In this document: positions 13,389 through 24,581 of the stretch, one piece after another
Numbering within the stretch: position 1 is the stretch's first letter
Layout: the number at the start of each line of letters is the position of its first letter
Assembly (NCBI RefSeq): GCF_900240945.1
Contig: NZ_OESG01000014.1
Span: forward strand, 2,338,015-2,402,014
Origin: Mycobacterium sp. 3519A
GTDB taxonomy: Bacteria; Actinomycetota; Actinomycetes; Mycobacteriales; Mycobacteriaceae
Reading direction: 5' to 3'
DNA: 64,000 nt
The notes under the pieces: model-generated
The model's database searches: none
What the model was told of the DNA's origin: nothing
What the model saw: the letters and a program-made list of their open reading frames with translations, nothing else
Position numbers and translations under genes: made by a program

Positions 13389-14526
13389 CCTGCACCTGGC
13401 TCACTTCCTTCGACAACGCGTCGATCGCCCGCGACAACTCCTGGCGCTGCGGTTCGGTCACCTTGTCGTAGGAGATGAATCCGTCGCCCTGCCGGTAGTT
13501 TTCGAGCAGCGCCTCGACTTCGGCGAACCGTCGGTCGACCTTCTTTCCGAGATCGGCGTTGCGCTCGTCGAGGATCGGCCGCACCGAGGCGACCGCGGTC
13601 TGCGAGCCTTCGACGTTGGCCTTGAAGTCCCACAGGTCGGTGTGGCTGAAGATGTCCTCTTCACCGGTGATCTTGCTCGAGGAAACCTCGTCGAGCAGAC
13701 CCTGTGCGCCACCGGCGATCTGGGTCGAGTCGATCTTGTACGTGGGTGCCTTCACGCCGTTGTCGAGTTCCTTGACGTCGGCCATCAACTGGTCGGCCAT
13801 CGCGTTGCTGTCCGGTTGCAGCCCGGTGACCCACAAGTCCTTCTCCAACCGGTGGAAGCCGGTCCACTTCTGACCCGGCTCCAGGTCGGCCTCGCGGAGG
13901 TCGATGCGCGGGTCGAGATCATCGGGGAAGGACTCGGCGACCGGCTCGATGCGCTCGTAATAGGTACGCGCGACGGGGTATTGCGCCTTGGCCGCGTTGA
14001 CGTCGCGCTTCTTCACCGCGTCGACGAACACCTGCGTGGCGGCGATCAGCGCATCGGTCTGGCTGTTCACATACCGCTTGTAGCCGTCCGACGCCTCCTT
14101 GAACTTGCCCGCTTCGTCGACCTTGACCGCGTCACCTGTGACCTTGAAGTCGGCGCGGATGCCGTCGCCGACCATGCCCGGCTTGCAGGCCGTCTGATAG
14201 GTGCCTGGCTCGGCCAGCTGGACGATCAGCTTGCGCTGCAGGCCGGGGGAGATGTTCTCGACCTCGCCCATCACCCGCTCGCCCTCGCCGTAGACGTAGA
14301 ACTCGGTGACCTTGTTGCCGTTGTTGGAGATGACGAATGTGCTTGGCCCGGTGGAAGCTTCGGTGCCCGACAACTCGCATGCGGTGTCCGACGCGGTGAC
14401 CGTGATCTCCGACGGCGCGCTCTTACCCGGCTCGGCCGGGGCCGCCTCTTCTTTCGCCTGGCAGCTCGTCAGTGCCAGACCCGCCAGCGCAGCCGTTGCG
14501 ACAGCAAGGGACGAATGAAGCTTCAC
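13369..14526 (-). CDS. efeO: Iron uptake lipoprotein EfeO (cupredoxin plus M75 domains)
   Basis: The 385-residue periplasmic component of the Efe iron importer. A signal ending in LTSC (Cys22) makes it a lipoprotein. Residues of roughly 40-130 form the cupredoxin-like EfeO N domain, and the rest is the helical M75 (imelysin-type) domain with the metal motif HRLEKDLW. The GTG start overlaps the efeU stop by four bases (GTGA). Gene order efeU-efeO-efeB is the standard one. Confidence 0.94.
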   Translation of the reverse strand: MKLHSSLAVATAALAGLALTSCQAKEEAAPAEPGKSAPSEITVTASDTACELSGTEASTGPSTFVISNNGNKVTEFYVYGEGERVMGEVENISPGLQRKLIVQLAEPGTYQTACKPGMVGDGIRADFKVTGDAVKVDEAGKFKEASDGYKRYVNSQTDALIAATQVFVDAVKKRDVNAAKAQYPVARTYYERIEPVAESFPDDLDPRIDLREADLEPGQKWTGFHRLEKDLWVTGLQPDSNAMADQLMADVKELDNGVKAPTYKIDSTQIAGGAQGLLDEVSSSKITGEEDIFSHTDLWDFKANVEGSQTAVASVRPILDERNADLGKKVDRRFAEVEALLENYRQGDGFISYDKVTEPQRQELSRAIDALSKEVSQVQGVVAPQ

Positions 14527-15437
14527 GTGGTGGACCTTTCGGGTTCGGGAAGGGGTTGGTCAGATGGATCGGGTTTCGCCGGCGACCCGGTTGGCCGCAG
14601 GAAGATCGACAGCACGAGGACCAGGTAGGCCAGCCACGCGAGGAGCTGCAGGACGGTCGGCGTCGGCGTGATGTTGAAGACGCCCTGCACGATCTCGCCG
14701 TACCACGACGACCAGTTGAACCAGGTGCTGATGTCAAAAGCCTTGGCGCTCAATCCCGGCAGCCAGCCGACGGTCTGCAGCGCTCCGACGCCGTACGACA
14801 GGATGCCCGCGGCCACCAGGATCAGGAAGACGCCGGTGTAGCGGAAGAACCGAGCGAGGTCGATGCGGATGGCGCCTGCGTACATGCCGTATGCGATCGC
14901 CGCTGCGGCCAGCACCCCGATCACCAGACCGATCAGCGGCCACGACGTCTGCGCCTCGGCGTAGCCCACCATGAACAGCGCGGTCTCGACGCCCTCGCGG
15001 CCCACCGCCAGGAACGCCAGCGCAAGCACCGCCAGCGACCCGGTTTCGAGCGCGCGCTGCATATCGCTGCGCAGTTCGCCGGATATCGAGGCGGCCGCCC
15101 GCTTCATCCACAGCACCATCGTCGTGACGATGGCCACGGCCACCAGCGACGCGATGCCTGCGATCGCCTCGGCCGCCAACCCCGAGATCGTGTTCTCGCC
15201 GAACTGGATCACCAGAAACACCGCGACGGTCATCACGATCGCCGCCCCGACGCCCAGCCAGACCCATTTGAGCGCGTCGCGGCGCTGCGCCTTGACCAGG
15301 AATGCCACCAGGATGCTGACGACGATCGCCGCTTCCAGCCCTTCGCGGAGACCGATCAAACCGCTCCCGAACAGCTGCGACGTGATGTTGGGTGTGGCGG
15401 CCTGAATACTGACATGGAAGTCCGTACCAGCAGTCAT
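14523..15437 (-). CDS. efeU: Ferrous/ferric iron permease EfeU (FTR1 family)
   Basis: The 304-residue membrane protein has about seven predicted helices and the two iron-binding REXXE motifs of the FTR1 family: REGLE near residue 32 and REGVE about 110 residues later. The ATG at 15437 is used because GAGGA lies 8 bases upstream; a TTG codon directly before it would lengthen the protein by one residue. It is the first gene of the efeUOB operon and follows two palindromes resembling iron-regulator sites. Confidence 0.94.
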   Translation of the reverse strand: MTAGTDFHVSIQAATPNITSQLFGSGLIGLREGLEAAIVVSILVAFLVKAQRRDALKWVWLGVGAAIVMTVAVFLVIQFGENTISGLAAEAIAGIASLVAVAIVTTMVLWMKRAAASISGELRSDMQRALETGSLAVLALAFLAVGREGVETALFMVGYAEAQTSWPLIGLVIGVLAAAAIAYGMYAGAIRIDLARFFRYTGVFLILVAAGILSYGVGALQTVGWLPGLSAKAFDISTWFNWSSWYGEIVQGVFNITPTPTVLQLLAWLAYLVLVLSIFLRPTGSPAKPDPSDQPLPEPERSTT

Positions 15438-15472
15438 CAACTTGTCCTCGCTACGCCGTAATCGCGTACCAA

Positions 15473-15507
15473 GCTTTGGCTCACCAAAGCAAGGTGTGGC
15501 TCACCTT
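15473..15507 (-). promoter_or_regulatory. Two tandem palindromes before efeU, probable iron-regulator sites
   Basis: GCTTTGG-CTCA-CCAAAGC (15473-15490) and AAGGTG-TGGCT-CACCTT (15491-15507) are perfect inverted repeats side by side, both containing TGGCTCACC. The second resembles the 19-bp DtxR/IdeR consensus (12 of 17 positions by eye). They start 36 bases upstream of the efeU start codon, so a repressor bound here could block the promoter when iron is plentiful. Regulation by IdeR or Fur is inferred. Confidence 0.55.
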
Positions 15508-15609
15508 AGCAGGGTGAGACACGGCAGAGTACACGTCCGGTGAGCGTTGCCGATCTGGTCCGAGCGCGTGCGACCATGGCAATGACGAGAGTGGGTTTGA
15601 GGGAGTCCG

Positions 15610-16341
15610 GTGTCGCCAGTGCGTTGGCTGCGGACTGTCGCGGTGATCGGCGCGACAGTGCTGCTGATGGCCTCCAGCTGCTCTTGGCAGGTGGGCACAC
15701 CGATCCCCGAAGGCGTGCCGCCGCCGCCGGGCGACCCGGTGCCCAAGATCGACACCCACGCCAAAGGCCGACCCGCCGACCAGCTGCATGATTGGGCGGC
15801 GCAGCGCGCGCCCGCGCTGGGCATGCCCGTGCAGGCGCTGGAGGCCTACGCCTACGCCGCGCGGGTGGCCGACGTGGAGAACCCGGACTGCCACATGACC
15901 TGGACCACGCTGGCGGGCATCGGCCAGGTGGAAAGTCACCACGGCACCTACCACGGCGCGGTGATCGCGCCGAACGGCGACGTCACGCCGCCGATCCGCG
16001 GGGTCCGGTTGGACGGCACCAACGGCAACCTGGAGATCCTCGACAACGACGGCGTCAGCCACGACGGCGACGCGCCGTACGCCAGGGCCATGGGGCCGAT
16101 GCAGTTTATCCCCGAAACCTGGAAGCTCTACGGCGTCGACGCCAACAACGACGGCATCGTCAGCCCTGACAATTTCGACGACGCCGCGCTGTCCGCGGCG
16201 GGCTACCTGTGCTGGCGCGGTAAGGACCTGGCCAAGCCCCGGGGCTGGATGGACGCGTTGCACGCCTACAACCACTCCGACCAGTACGCCCGTACCGTCC
16301 GGGACTGGGCGACCGCCTACGCCAACGGACACCCCCTCTGA
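15610..16341 (+). CDS. lpqU: LpqU-type lytic transglycosylase, exported
   Basis: A 243-residue exported murein hydrolase. The N-terminal hydrophobic segment ends in ASSC, a weak lipobox (Cys24), followed by a Pro-rich linker. The transglycosylase domain shows GIGQVESHHG, with the catalytic Glu, and GPMQFIPETWKLYG typical of the MltB-like/SLT_2 group, then AAGYLCWRG and ALHAYNHSDQYARTV. It sits before eno as Rv1022 does. The GTG start at 15610 has GAGGGAG upstream. Predicted role: cleavage of the glycan strands with formation of 1,6-anhydro ends during wall remodelling. Confidence 0.9.
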   Translation: MSPVRWLRTVAVIGATVLLMASSCSWQVGTPIPEGVPPPPGDPVPKIDTHAKGRPADQLHDWAAQRAPALGMPVQALEAYAYAARVADVENPDCHMTWTTLAGIGQVESHHGTYHGAVIAPNGDVTPPIRGVRLDGTNGNLEILDNDGVSHDGDAPYARAMGPMQFIPETWKLYGVDANNDGIVSPDNFDDAALSAAGYLCWRGKDLAKPRGWMDALHAYNHSDQYARTVRDWATAYANGHPL

Positions 16342-16369
16342 GCACGCCGCGGGCCGACGCACGCTCTAG

Positions 16370-17704
<1,335 letters not shown>

Positions 17705-17707
17705 CCC

Positions 17708-18775
17708 GTGCCCGAGGCGAAACGGCCAGACCCGAAACGACGGTCCCCCGCGGGCCGTCCGAAGGGGACCGCGCCTGGCCGCCGCCCGCCGCGCAGCAAC
17801 GAGAAGGCGCCTGCGCCCGCACCGGTCGAGAAGCCGAAGGAAACGGTCCGCGAGTCGATCGTCGCGGCCGCCGAACAGCAGTCCGAGCAGCGGTTCGGGT
17901 CGGCGGCCCGTCGCGCGGCGATCCTGGCCGCGGTGGTCTGCGTGTTGACGCTGACCATTGCGGGTCCGGTGCGCACATACTTCGCGCAGCGCACCGAGAT
18001 GAAGCAGTTGAAAGCTACCGAGCAGCAATTGCGTTCGCAGATCGCCGATCTCGAGGAGCAGAAGGTCAAGCTCGCCGACCCGGTGTTCATCGCTGCGCAG
18101 GCCCGCGAACGGCTCGGCTTCGTGATGCCCGGTGACATCCCGTATCAGGTGCAGTTGCCCGAAAGCGCCGTCACGCCCGGCGCGCCGGGTGGCGACGCCC
18201 CGACGGGGGTGAAGAGCGGCGACCCGTGGTACACGTCGCTGTGGCACACCATCGCCGATGCGCCGCACGGGGTTTCACCTGCACCGGCCCCTCCGCCCCC
18301 GCTCGAGGCCGTCGCGCGGCAACTCGGCCGCGAGCCCCGCGGCGTGCTCGAGATCGCCTACCGGTGCCCCAACGGCGAGCCCGGCGTGGTGAAGACCGCG
18401 CCGAGACTGCCTGACGGCACGCCGTTTCCGACGCTGTACTACCTGACGCACCCGGTGCTGACCGCCGCGGCCAGCCGACTCGAATCGTCGGGCATGATGC
18501 GGGAGATGACACAACGGCTGCAACAGAATCCGCTGCTGGCGGACGCGTACCGCAGGGCACACGAGTCGTATCTGGCGGAGCGTGACGCCATCGAACCGCT
18601 CGGCACGACGTTCTCCGGTGGCGGCATGCCGGACCGGGTCAAGTGTCTGCATGTGGTGATCGCGCATTCGCTCGCAAAAGGCCCCGGCGTGAATCCGTTC
18701 GGCGACGAGGCCCTGGCGGTGTTGGCCACCGAACCGGGCATGGCGGGCATCCTGGAGAAGGAGACGTGGACGTGA
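17708..18775 (+). CDS. Fused septum-formation initiator (FtsB/DivIC-like) and DUF501 protein
   Basis: One uninterrupted 355-residue frame carries what are two neighbouring genes in M. tuberculosis (Rv1024 and Rv1025). Residues 1-68 are a basic, Pro-rich cytoplasmic tail; 69-88 form one membrane helix; about 92-125 are a coiled coil of the FtsB/DivIC type, ending ERLGFVMPGD. From about residue 199 (EAVARQLGREPRGVLEIAYRCPNG) a DUF501 domain runs to the end. No start codon in this frame lies near the junction (about 18270-18305), where a Pro/Ala run links the parts. By topology the DUF501 part would lie outside the membrane if translated as one chain, which is odd. It could be a true fusion or the result of an indel removing the first stop. 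Confidence 0.85.
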   Translation: MPEAKRPDPKRRSPAGRPKGTAPGRRPPRSNEKAPAPAPVEKPKETVRESIVAAAEQQSEQRFGSAARRAAILAAVVCVLTLTIAGPVRTYFAQRTEMKQLKATEQQLRSQIADLEEQKVKLADPVFIAAQARERLGFVMPGDIPYQVQLPESAVTPGAPGGDAPTGVKSGDPWYTSLWHTIADAPHGVSPAPAPPPPLEAVARQLGREPRGVLEIAYRCPNGEPGVVKTAPRLPDGTPFPTLYYLTHPVLTAAASRLESSGMMREMTQRLQQNPLLADAYRRAHESYLAERDAIEPLGTTFSGGGMPDRVKCLHVVIAHSLAKGPGVNPFGDEALAVLATEPGMAGILEKETWT

Positions 18776-19713
18776 GTTCCCGGGTGGCGGCGATCGACTG
18801 CGGCACCAACTCGATCCGGTTGTTGATCGCCGACAAGACGGATGGCCGGCTGGCCGACGTGCACCGTGAGATGCGGATCGTGCGGCTCGGCCAAGGGGTA
18901 GACGCCACAGGACAATTCGCGCCGGAAGCGCTGGCGCGGACCAAGGCGGCGCTGGTCGACTATGCCGAGTTGTTGCGCAGGTTCGATGTCCCGAAGGTGC
19001 GGATGGTCGCGACGTCGGCGGCCCGCGACGTCGCCAACCGCGACGAGTTCTTCGCGATGACAGCCGACGTGCTCGGCACCGCGGTCCCCGGCGCCGTCGC
19101 GGAGGTGATCACCGGCACCGAGGAGGCCGCGTTGTCCTTCCACGGCGCGGTCGGCGAATTGGATTCGGACTCAGCGCCGTTCGTGGTGGTCGACCTCGGC
19201 GGCGGCTCGACCGAAGTGGTGCTCGGCTCCTGCGACGTCGAGGCCAGCTACTCGGCCGACATCGGCTGTGTGCGACTGACGGAGCGATGCCTGCACTCCG
19301 ATCCGCCCACCGCCACCGAGATCGCCGCCGCGCGTGAGGTGGTCCGCGAGACCATGGGCGAGGCGTTGCGCGCGGTGCCTGTCGAGCGGGCCCGCACCTG
19401 GGTCGGTGTGGCAGGCACCATGACGACGCTGTCGGCGCTGGCGCAGCGGATGACGAGTTACGACTCCGAGGCGATCCACTTGTCCCGGGTCAAATTCAGC
19501 GACCTGCTGCCGGTGTGCGACGAGTTGATCGCGATGACGCGGAAACAGCGCGCGGCGCTAGGCCCCATGCACGAGGGCCGCGTCGACGTGATCGGCGGCG
19601 GCGCGATCATCGTCGAGGAACTCGCCGCCGCGTTGGGCGCCAGGGCCGGCATCGACGAACTGGTGGTCAGCGAGCACGACATCCTCGACGGCATCGCGCT
19701 GTCGATCGCCTAG
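18772..19713 (+). CDS. ppx2: Exopolyphosphatase, Ppx/GppA family
   Basis: A 313-residue Ppx/GppA phosphatase of the actin-like ATPase fold. It begins VAAIDCGTNSIRLLIAD, the first phosphate-binding loop, followed by VRMVATSAARD, the second glycine loop FVVVDLGGGSTEVVLG and AGTMTTLSALAQ. Members hydrolyse polyphosphate or pppGpp. It matches Rv1026 by position and size. GTG at 18772 is chosen because AAGGAG lies nine bases upstream and it overlaps the previous stop by four bases (GTGA). It is the last gene of the H37Rv-like block; the next 27 kb differ. Confidence 0.93.
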   Translation: MSSRVAAIDCGTNSIRLLIADKTDGRLADVHREMRIVRLGQGVDATGQFAPEALARTKAALVDYAELLRRFDVPKVRMVATSAARDVANRDEFFAMTADVLGTAVPGAVAEVITGTEEAALSFHGAVGELDSDSAPFVVVDLGGGSTEVVLGSCDVEASYSADIGCVRLTERCLHSDPPTATEIAAAREVVRETMGEALRAVPVERARTWVGVAGTMTTLSALAQRMTSYDSEAIHLSRVKFSDLLPVCDELIAMTRKQRAALGPMHEGRVDVIGGGAIIVEELAAALGARAGIDELVVSEHDILDGIALSIA

Positions 19714-20150
19714 CCCGCCGCCGTCCCCACATAGTGCGGCACGCCGCGTTCGCGGAATCGGCGCCCGGTCATCTTCTCCGACTTGATGCGCAGGAAGTGG
19801 TCGCGTTTGCCGTCCACCCACGGCTGTACGAAAGTTCCCGCCACTTCCACCAATTCGTCGACCCCGGTGATCTCCTGCGCGTGCCCGACGACAACGACAC
19901 TCCACCCGGTGCGCAGGTCGGGATCCAGTTCGTCGGCTTCGAACGCCACCATCTGGTTCTCGGCGGCCGCGGCGAGTTTCCCGCCGCCCGCGACGCGGAT
20001 CACCACGTCGTCGTGCCACAACCGGAAGTTCACCGGCTGCACCGCGGGCAGTCCGTCCTCGGTGAACACCAGCCTGCCGACCCGAACTTCCTGCAGCAGA
20101 TCCAGGCACTGCCTGCGGTTCAGCTCGTCCAGCTCTAGTCCCTTGGGCAT
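19710..20150 (-). CDS. Pyridoxamine 5'-phosphate oxidase-family (PPOX) flavin/F420-binding protein
   Basis: A 146-residue split-barrel protein of the PPOX-like group: CLDLLQEVRVGRLVFTEDGLPAVQPVNF at the start is characteristic. Mycobacterial members bind FMN, F420 or heme and reduce varied substrates; nothing here decides which. The ATG at 20150 has a strong AAGGAGG. It lies five bases after the WS/DGAT gene and is probably co-transcribed with it. The stop overlaps the convergent ppx2 stop by four bases. Confidence 0.85.
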   Translation of the reverse strand: MPKGLELDELNRRQCLDLLQEVRVGRLVFTEDGLPAVQPVNFRLWHDDVVIRVAGGGKLAAAAENQMVAFEADELDPDLRTGWSVVVVGHAQEITGVDELVEVAGTFVQPWVDGKRDHFLRIKSEKMTGRRFRERGVPHYVGTAAG

Positions 20151-20155
20151 GGCGA

Positions 20156-21508
20156 TCAACCTCCTTGTACCAACGCGAGTGTCCCGACAGGGGTGGAGCG
20201 CCAGTGGCCCGCGCTCAGGGCGGTCAACCGTGCGACGGCTGTCTCGATGCCGTTCGCGAGTTCGTCGATGTCCGGTGCGGCATCGTAGTCGCCGATCACA
20301 CCGAACACCAGATGGTCGGCGTAGCTCATGATCGCGATGCCCGTCTGAAGATGCAGCGCCAGCGGCGGAATCGGCAACAGCCGCAGCACCTCTCGGCCCA
20401 TCAGACGTAGCCGCTTGCGCGGGCCGGGCACGTTCGTCGCAAGCGTGACGACACCGCGTTGCGGCAGTCGGGTCAACGCCCGCACCGCCCATGCGGTCAC
20501 CGGGAACGGGATCGCGTTGGCGGCGGCGAGGAAGATGTTCCCGGCTTGACGTTGCCCGCCTGCCTTCGCCCGAGCCATCCGCCTGTGGACCGTTTGCAAC
20601 TGTTGGATCGGATCGGCCTTGTCGACGGGAAGATACGGCAGCATGACCGACACGCGGTTGTCGGTTTCGTCGGCCGCGTCGTCGGACCGCACAGACACCG
20701 GCACCAGGGTGCGCAGCGAATTGTATTGCGGCCGCTGGCCGCGACGCATCAGCATGGTGCGGAAACTGTCGGTGATCGCCGCCAGCGCAACGTCGTTGAC
20801 CGTGACGCTGAACCGCTCGCACACCCGCGTCACGTCTTCCATCGACACCTCGGCGCAGGCGTAGCGGCGCATATCGGTGACGGGGCCCGTCAGCGACGAC
20901 GCGGACGGGCGCAGCAATCCGCCCGCGATCTCGACCGCGCCTTGTGCGGCGCGCAGCATGCCGGTTACCCAGTCGAACGGATTGAGGCTCAGCCCCGGCC
21001 GCCGCGCCGGCTCGGCAGCGCGGATCTCCGTCGGGAAGGTGCCACCGTCGTCGCAGAGCCGGGCCAGCATGTGAGTGGCCGCGATGCCGTCGGCCATGCA
21101 GTGGTGGATCTTCATCAGGATCGCCCACCGGTTGTGGGCCAGCCCGTCGACGACCCAGCATTCCCAGAGCGGGCGGTCGCGGTCCAGGCGCCGCTCCATC
21201 ACCTGCGCGACCCACCGGCACAGCGCGGCGTCGTCGCCGGGGCGGGGCAGCGCGGCGCGCCGCACATGGTGGGAGACGTCGACCCGACAGTCCTGGAACC
21301 GCGGAGCGCCGAGATCCAGCGGCTGGGTGCGCAGAATCTGCCGAAAGCGCGGCACCGCTGTGATGCGCTCGGCCAGGTTCGCGGCCAGCCTGTCGAAATC
21401 GGGCATCGGACCCGCGAGAACAGCCACGGCGCCGATGGCCAGGCTGACGTGACGGTCGGAATCCTCGGCCTGCAGGAACCCGGCGTCGAGCGTTGTCAAC
21501 TGCTCCAT
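20156..21508 (-). CDS. WS/DGAT-type wax ester synthase / diacylglycerol acyltransferase
   Basis: The 450-residue protein has the condensing motif HHCMADG (His135, His136, Asp140, Gly141) of the WS/DGAT family, which joins acyl-CoA to diacylglycerol or fatty alcohol to store triacylglycerol or wax. It starts MEQLTTLDAGFL, the usual beginning for the family, so ATG 21508 is preferred to the longer frame. NVPGPRKRL in the C-terminal domain is also typical. Mycobacteria have many copies (tgs genes); which one this is cannot be told. The position directly beside nitrate respiration genes may reflect lipid storage under low oxygen, an inference only. Confidence 0.92.
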   Translation of the reverse strand: MEQLTTLDAGFLQAEDSDRHVSLAIGAVAVLAGPMPDFDRLAANLAERITAVPRFRQILRTQPLDLGAPRFQDCRVDVSHHVRRAALPRPGDDAALCRWVAQVMERRLDRDRPLWECWVVDGLAHNRWAILMKIHHCMADGIAATHMLARLCDDGGTFPTEIRAAEPARRPGLSLNPFDWVTGMLRAAQGAVEIAGGLLRPSASSLTGPVTDMRRYACAEVSMEDVTRVCERFSVTVNDVALAAITDSFRTMLMRRGQRPQYNSLRTLVPVSVRSDDAADETDNRVSVMLPYLPVDKADPIQQLQTVHRRMARAKAGGQRQAGNIFLAAANAIPFPVTAWAVRALTRLPQRGVVTLATNVPGPRKRLRLMGREVLRLLPIPPLALHLQTGIAIMSYADHLVFGVIGDYDAAPDIDELANGIETAVARLTALSAGHWRSTPVGTLALVQGG

Positions 21509-21583
21509 ACCGCCACTGTGCGGCCTGCCGGCGGGGTCGCGGCAGGGGCGTTGGTCCCTAATTGCAAGGGCAACGGACATTCG

Positions 21584-22306
21584 TCACCAGCCCCGCCGCT
21601 GTGGTTGCGAGCCGACCAGGTCGCGGCTGCGGTAGACGATGTAGGGCCGGAACAGGTAGCCGATCGGCGCGCTGAACGCGTGCACGAGGCGGGTGAACGG
21701 CCACAGCGCGAACAACGCCAGACCGATCATCACGTGTATCTGGAAGTACAGCGGCGCCTCGGCCATCAGGTCCCCGCGCGGTTGCAGGAGCCAGATCGAC
21801 CGGAACCACACCGACACCGTCTCGCGGTAGTTGTAGGCCTCCCCGACCACGCCGGAGCCGAGCAGCGTGGCGCACAGGCCCGCGACGATCGCCAACACCA
21901 GCACGACGTACATCAGCTTGTCGTTGGACGTCGTCGCCAGGAACACCGGGCCGCGGGTGCGGCGCCGGTAGATGAGCAGCGCGATACCAGCCAGCGTCGT
22001 CACGCCTGCGATGGAGCCGAGCACGACGGCCTGCACGTGGTACGCCTCATGGCTGAGACCGACGGCGTCCGTCCAGGATTCGGGGATCACCAGCCCGATG
22101 ACGTGGCCGACGATCACGACCAGGATGCCGAAGTGGAACATCGGACTGGCGATCCGCAGGATCCGCGCCTCGTAGAGTTGCGACGACCGTGTGGTCCAGC
22201 CGAACTTGTCATAGCGGTAACGCCACCACGACCCGATCACCACGATCGCGAGCGTGACGTACGGCGCGACGTTCCAGAACATCTCGTCCACCCACACCTC
22301 GATCAC
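21584..22306 (-). CDS. narI: Respiratory nitrate reductase gamma subunit (cytochrome b)
   Basis: The 240-residue membrane subunit takes electrons from menaquinol and passes them to NarH. It has five hydrophobic helices with heme-ligand histidines in SPMFHFGILVVIVGH and in QIHVMIGL...VHAF, as in NarI. The GTG start overlaps the narJ stop by four bases. It is the last gene of the narKGHJI operon; 75 bases separate it from the WS/DGAT gene. Confidence 0.95.
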   Translation of the reverse strand: MIEVWVDEMFWNVAPYVTLAIVVIGSWWRYRYDKFGWTTRSSQLYEARILRIASPMFHFGILVVIVGHVIGLVIPESWTDAVGLSHEAYHVQAVVLGSIAGVTTLAGIALLIYRRRTRGPVFLATTSNDKLMYVVLVLAIVAGLCATLLGSGVVGEAYNYRETVSVWFRSIWLLQPRGDLMAEAPLYFQIHVMIGLALFALWPFTRLVHAFSAPIGYLFRPYIVYRSRDLVGSQPQRRGW

Positions 22307-22928
22307 CCCCGCCGTGGCGGCACGGTCAACGTGAAGGGTTGCAGCCCAACCGCTTCCGCCGGCGGGCCGGTCGTCGCCGTCAACCGTGCCCGCTGTACGT
22401 CGTCGTCGGTGGCGGCCGGCAGCGTCCGGCGCACCGCGTCGACGGTGTGCGCGTAGGGCGACTTGGCGTCGATCAGCGCGCCGTGCAGGACGTCGATCGA
22501 CACCCGATGCGCGACGAGCAGCCGTCGACCTGCCACCGGATCGACGGTCGCGGCGAACTCGAGAACCACCGGCAGGTAGTCGGGAGCCTCGGCGCGCGGC
22601 GGCTCGAGCCCGGCGGCCCGGTAGGCGGCCACGAACTCCAGCATTGCGGCGCCGCGGTTTCGGGTGTCCCCCGCCGTCCAGTACGTCAGGTACATCGTGG
22701 CCTGCCGTCGCAGATCGAACGTCTCGACGTAATAAGCGGCGATCCGCATCGGATCACCGGTGCGCAGGGCGGCGACGGTGTGGCCCAGCAGATCGGCGAC
22801 GTCGCCGTCGAGGTGTGCGAGCAGGTCGTCGACGGTGCCGAGTCGCGCGGGATCCGGATAGCAGAGCAGCAGTGACGCGCACTGCCACACCAGCCTGTCG
22901 CGCAACGTGTCCGGCTTCGTTCGCAGCC

Positions 22929-22932
<4 letters not shown>
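22303..22932 (-). CDS. narJ: Nitrate reductase molybdenum cofactor assembly chaperone
   Basis: A 209-residue TorD/NarJ-type cytosolic chaperone needed for insertion of the molybdenum cofactor into NarG and for membrane docking; it is not part of the finished enzyme. The helical sequence includes ASLLLCYPDP near the start and YYVETFDLRRQATMYLTYW, the most conserved NarJ stretch. It overlaps narH by four bases (ATGA) and narI by four (GTGA). Confidence 0.94.

Positions 22933-24580
<1,648 letters not shown>

Positions 24581-24581
<1 letters not shown>

Noticed and set aside
20459..22456. 665-codon plus-strand open frame across the WS/DGAT and narI genes
   Set aside because: Spans two well-supported opposite-strand genes and their gap, with no ribosome site or known domain.
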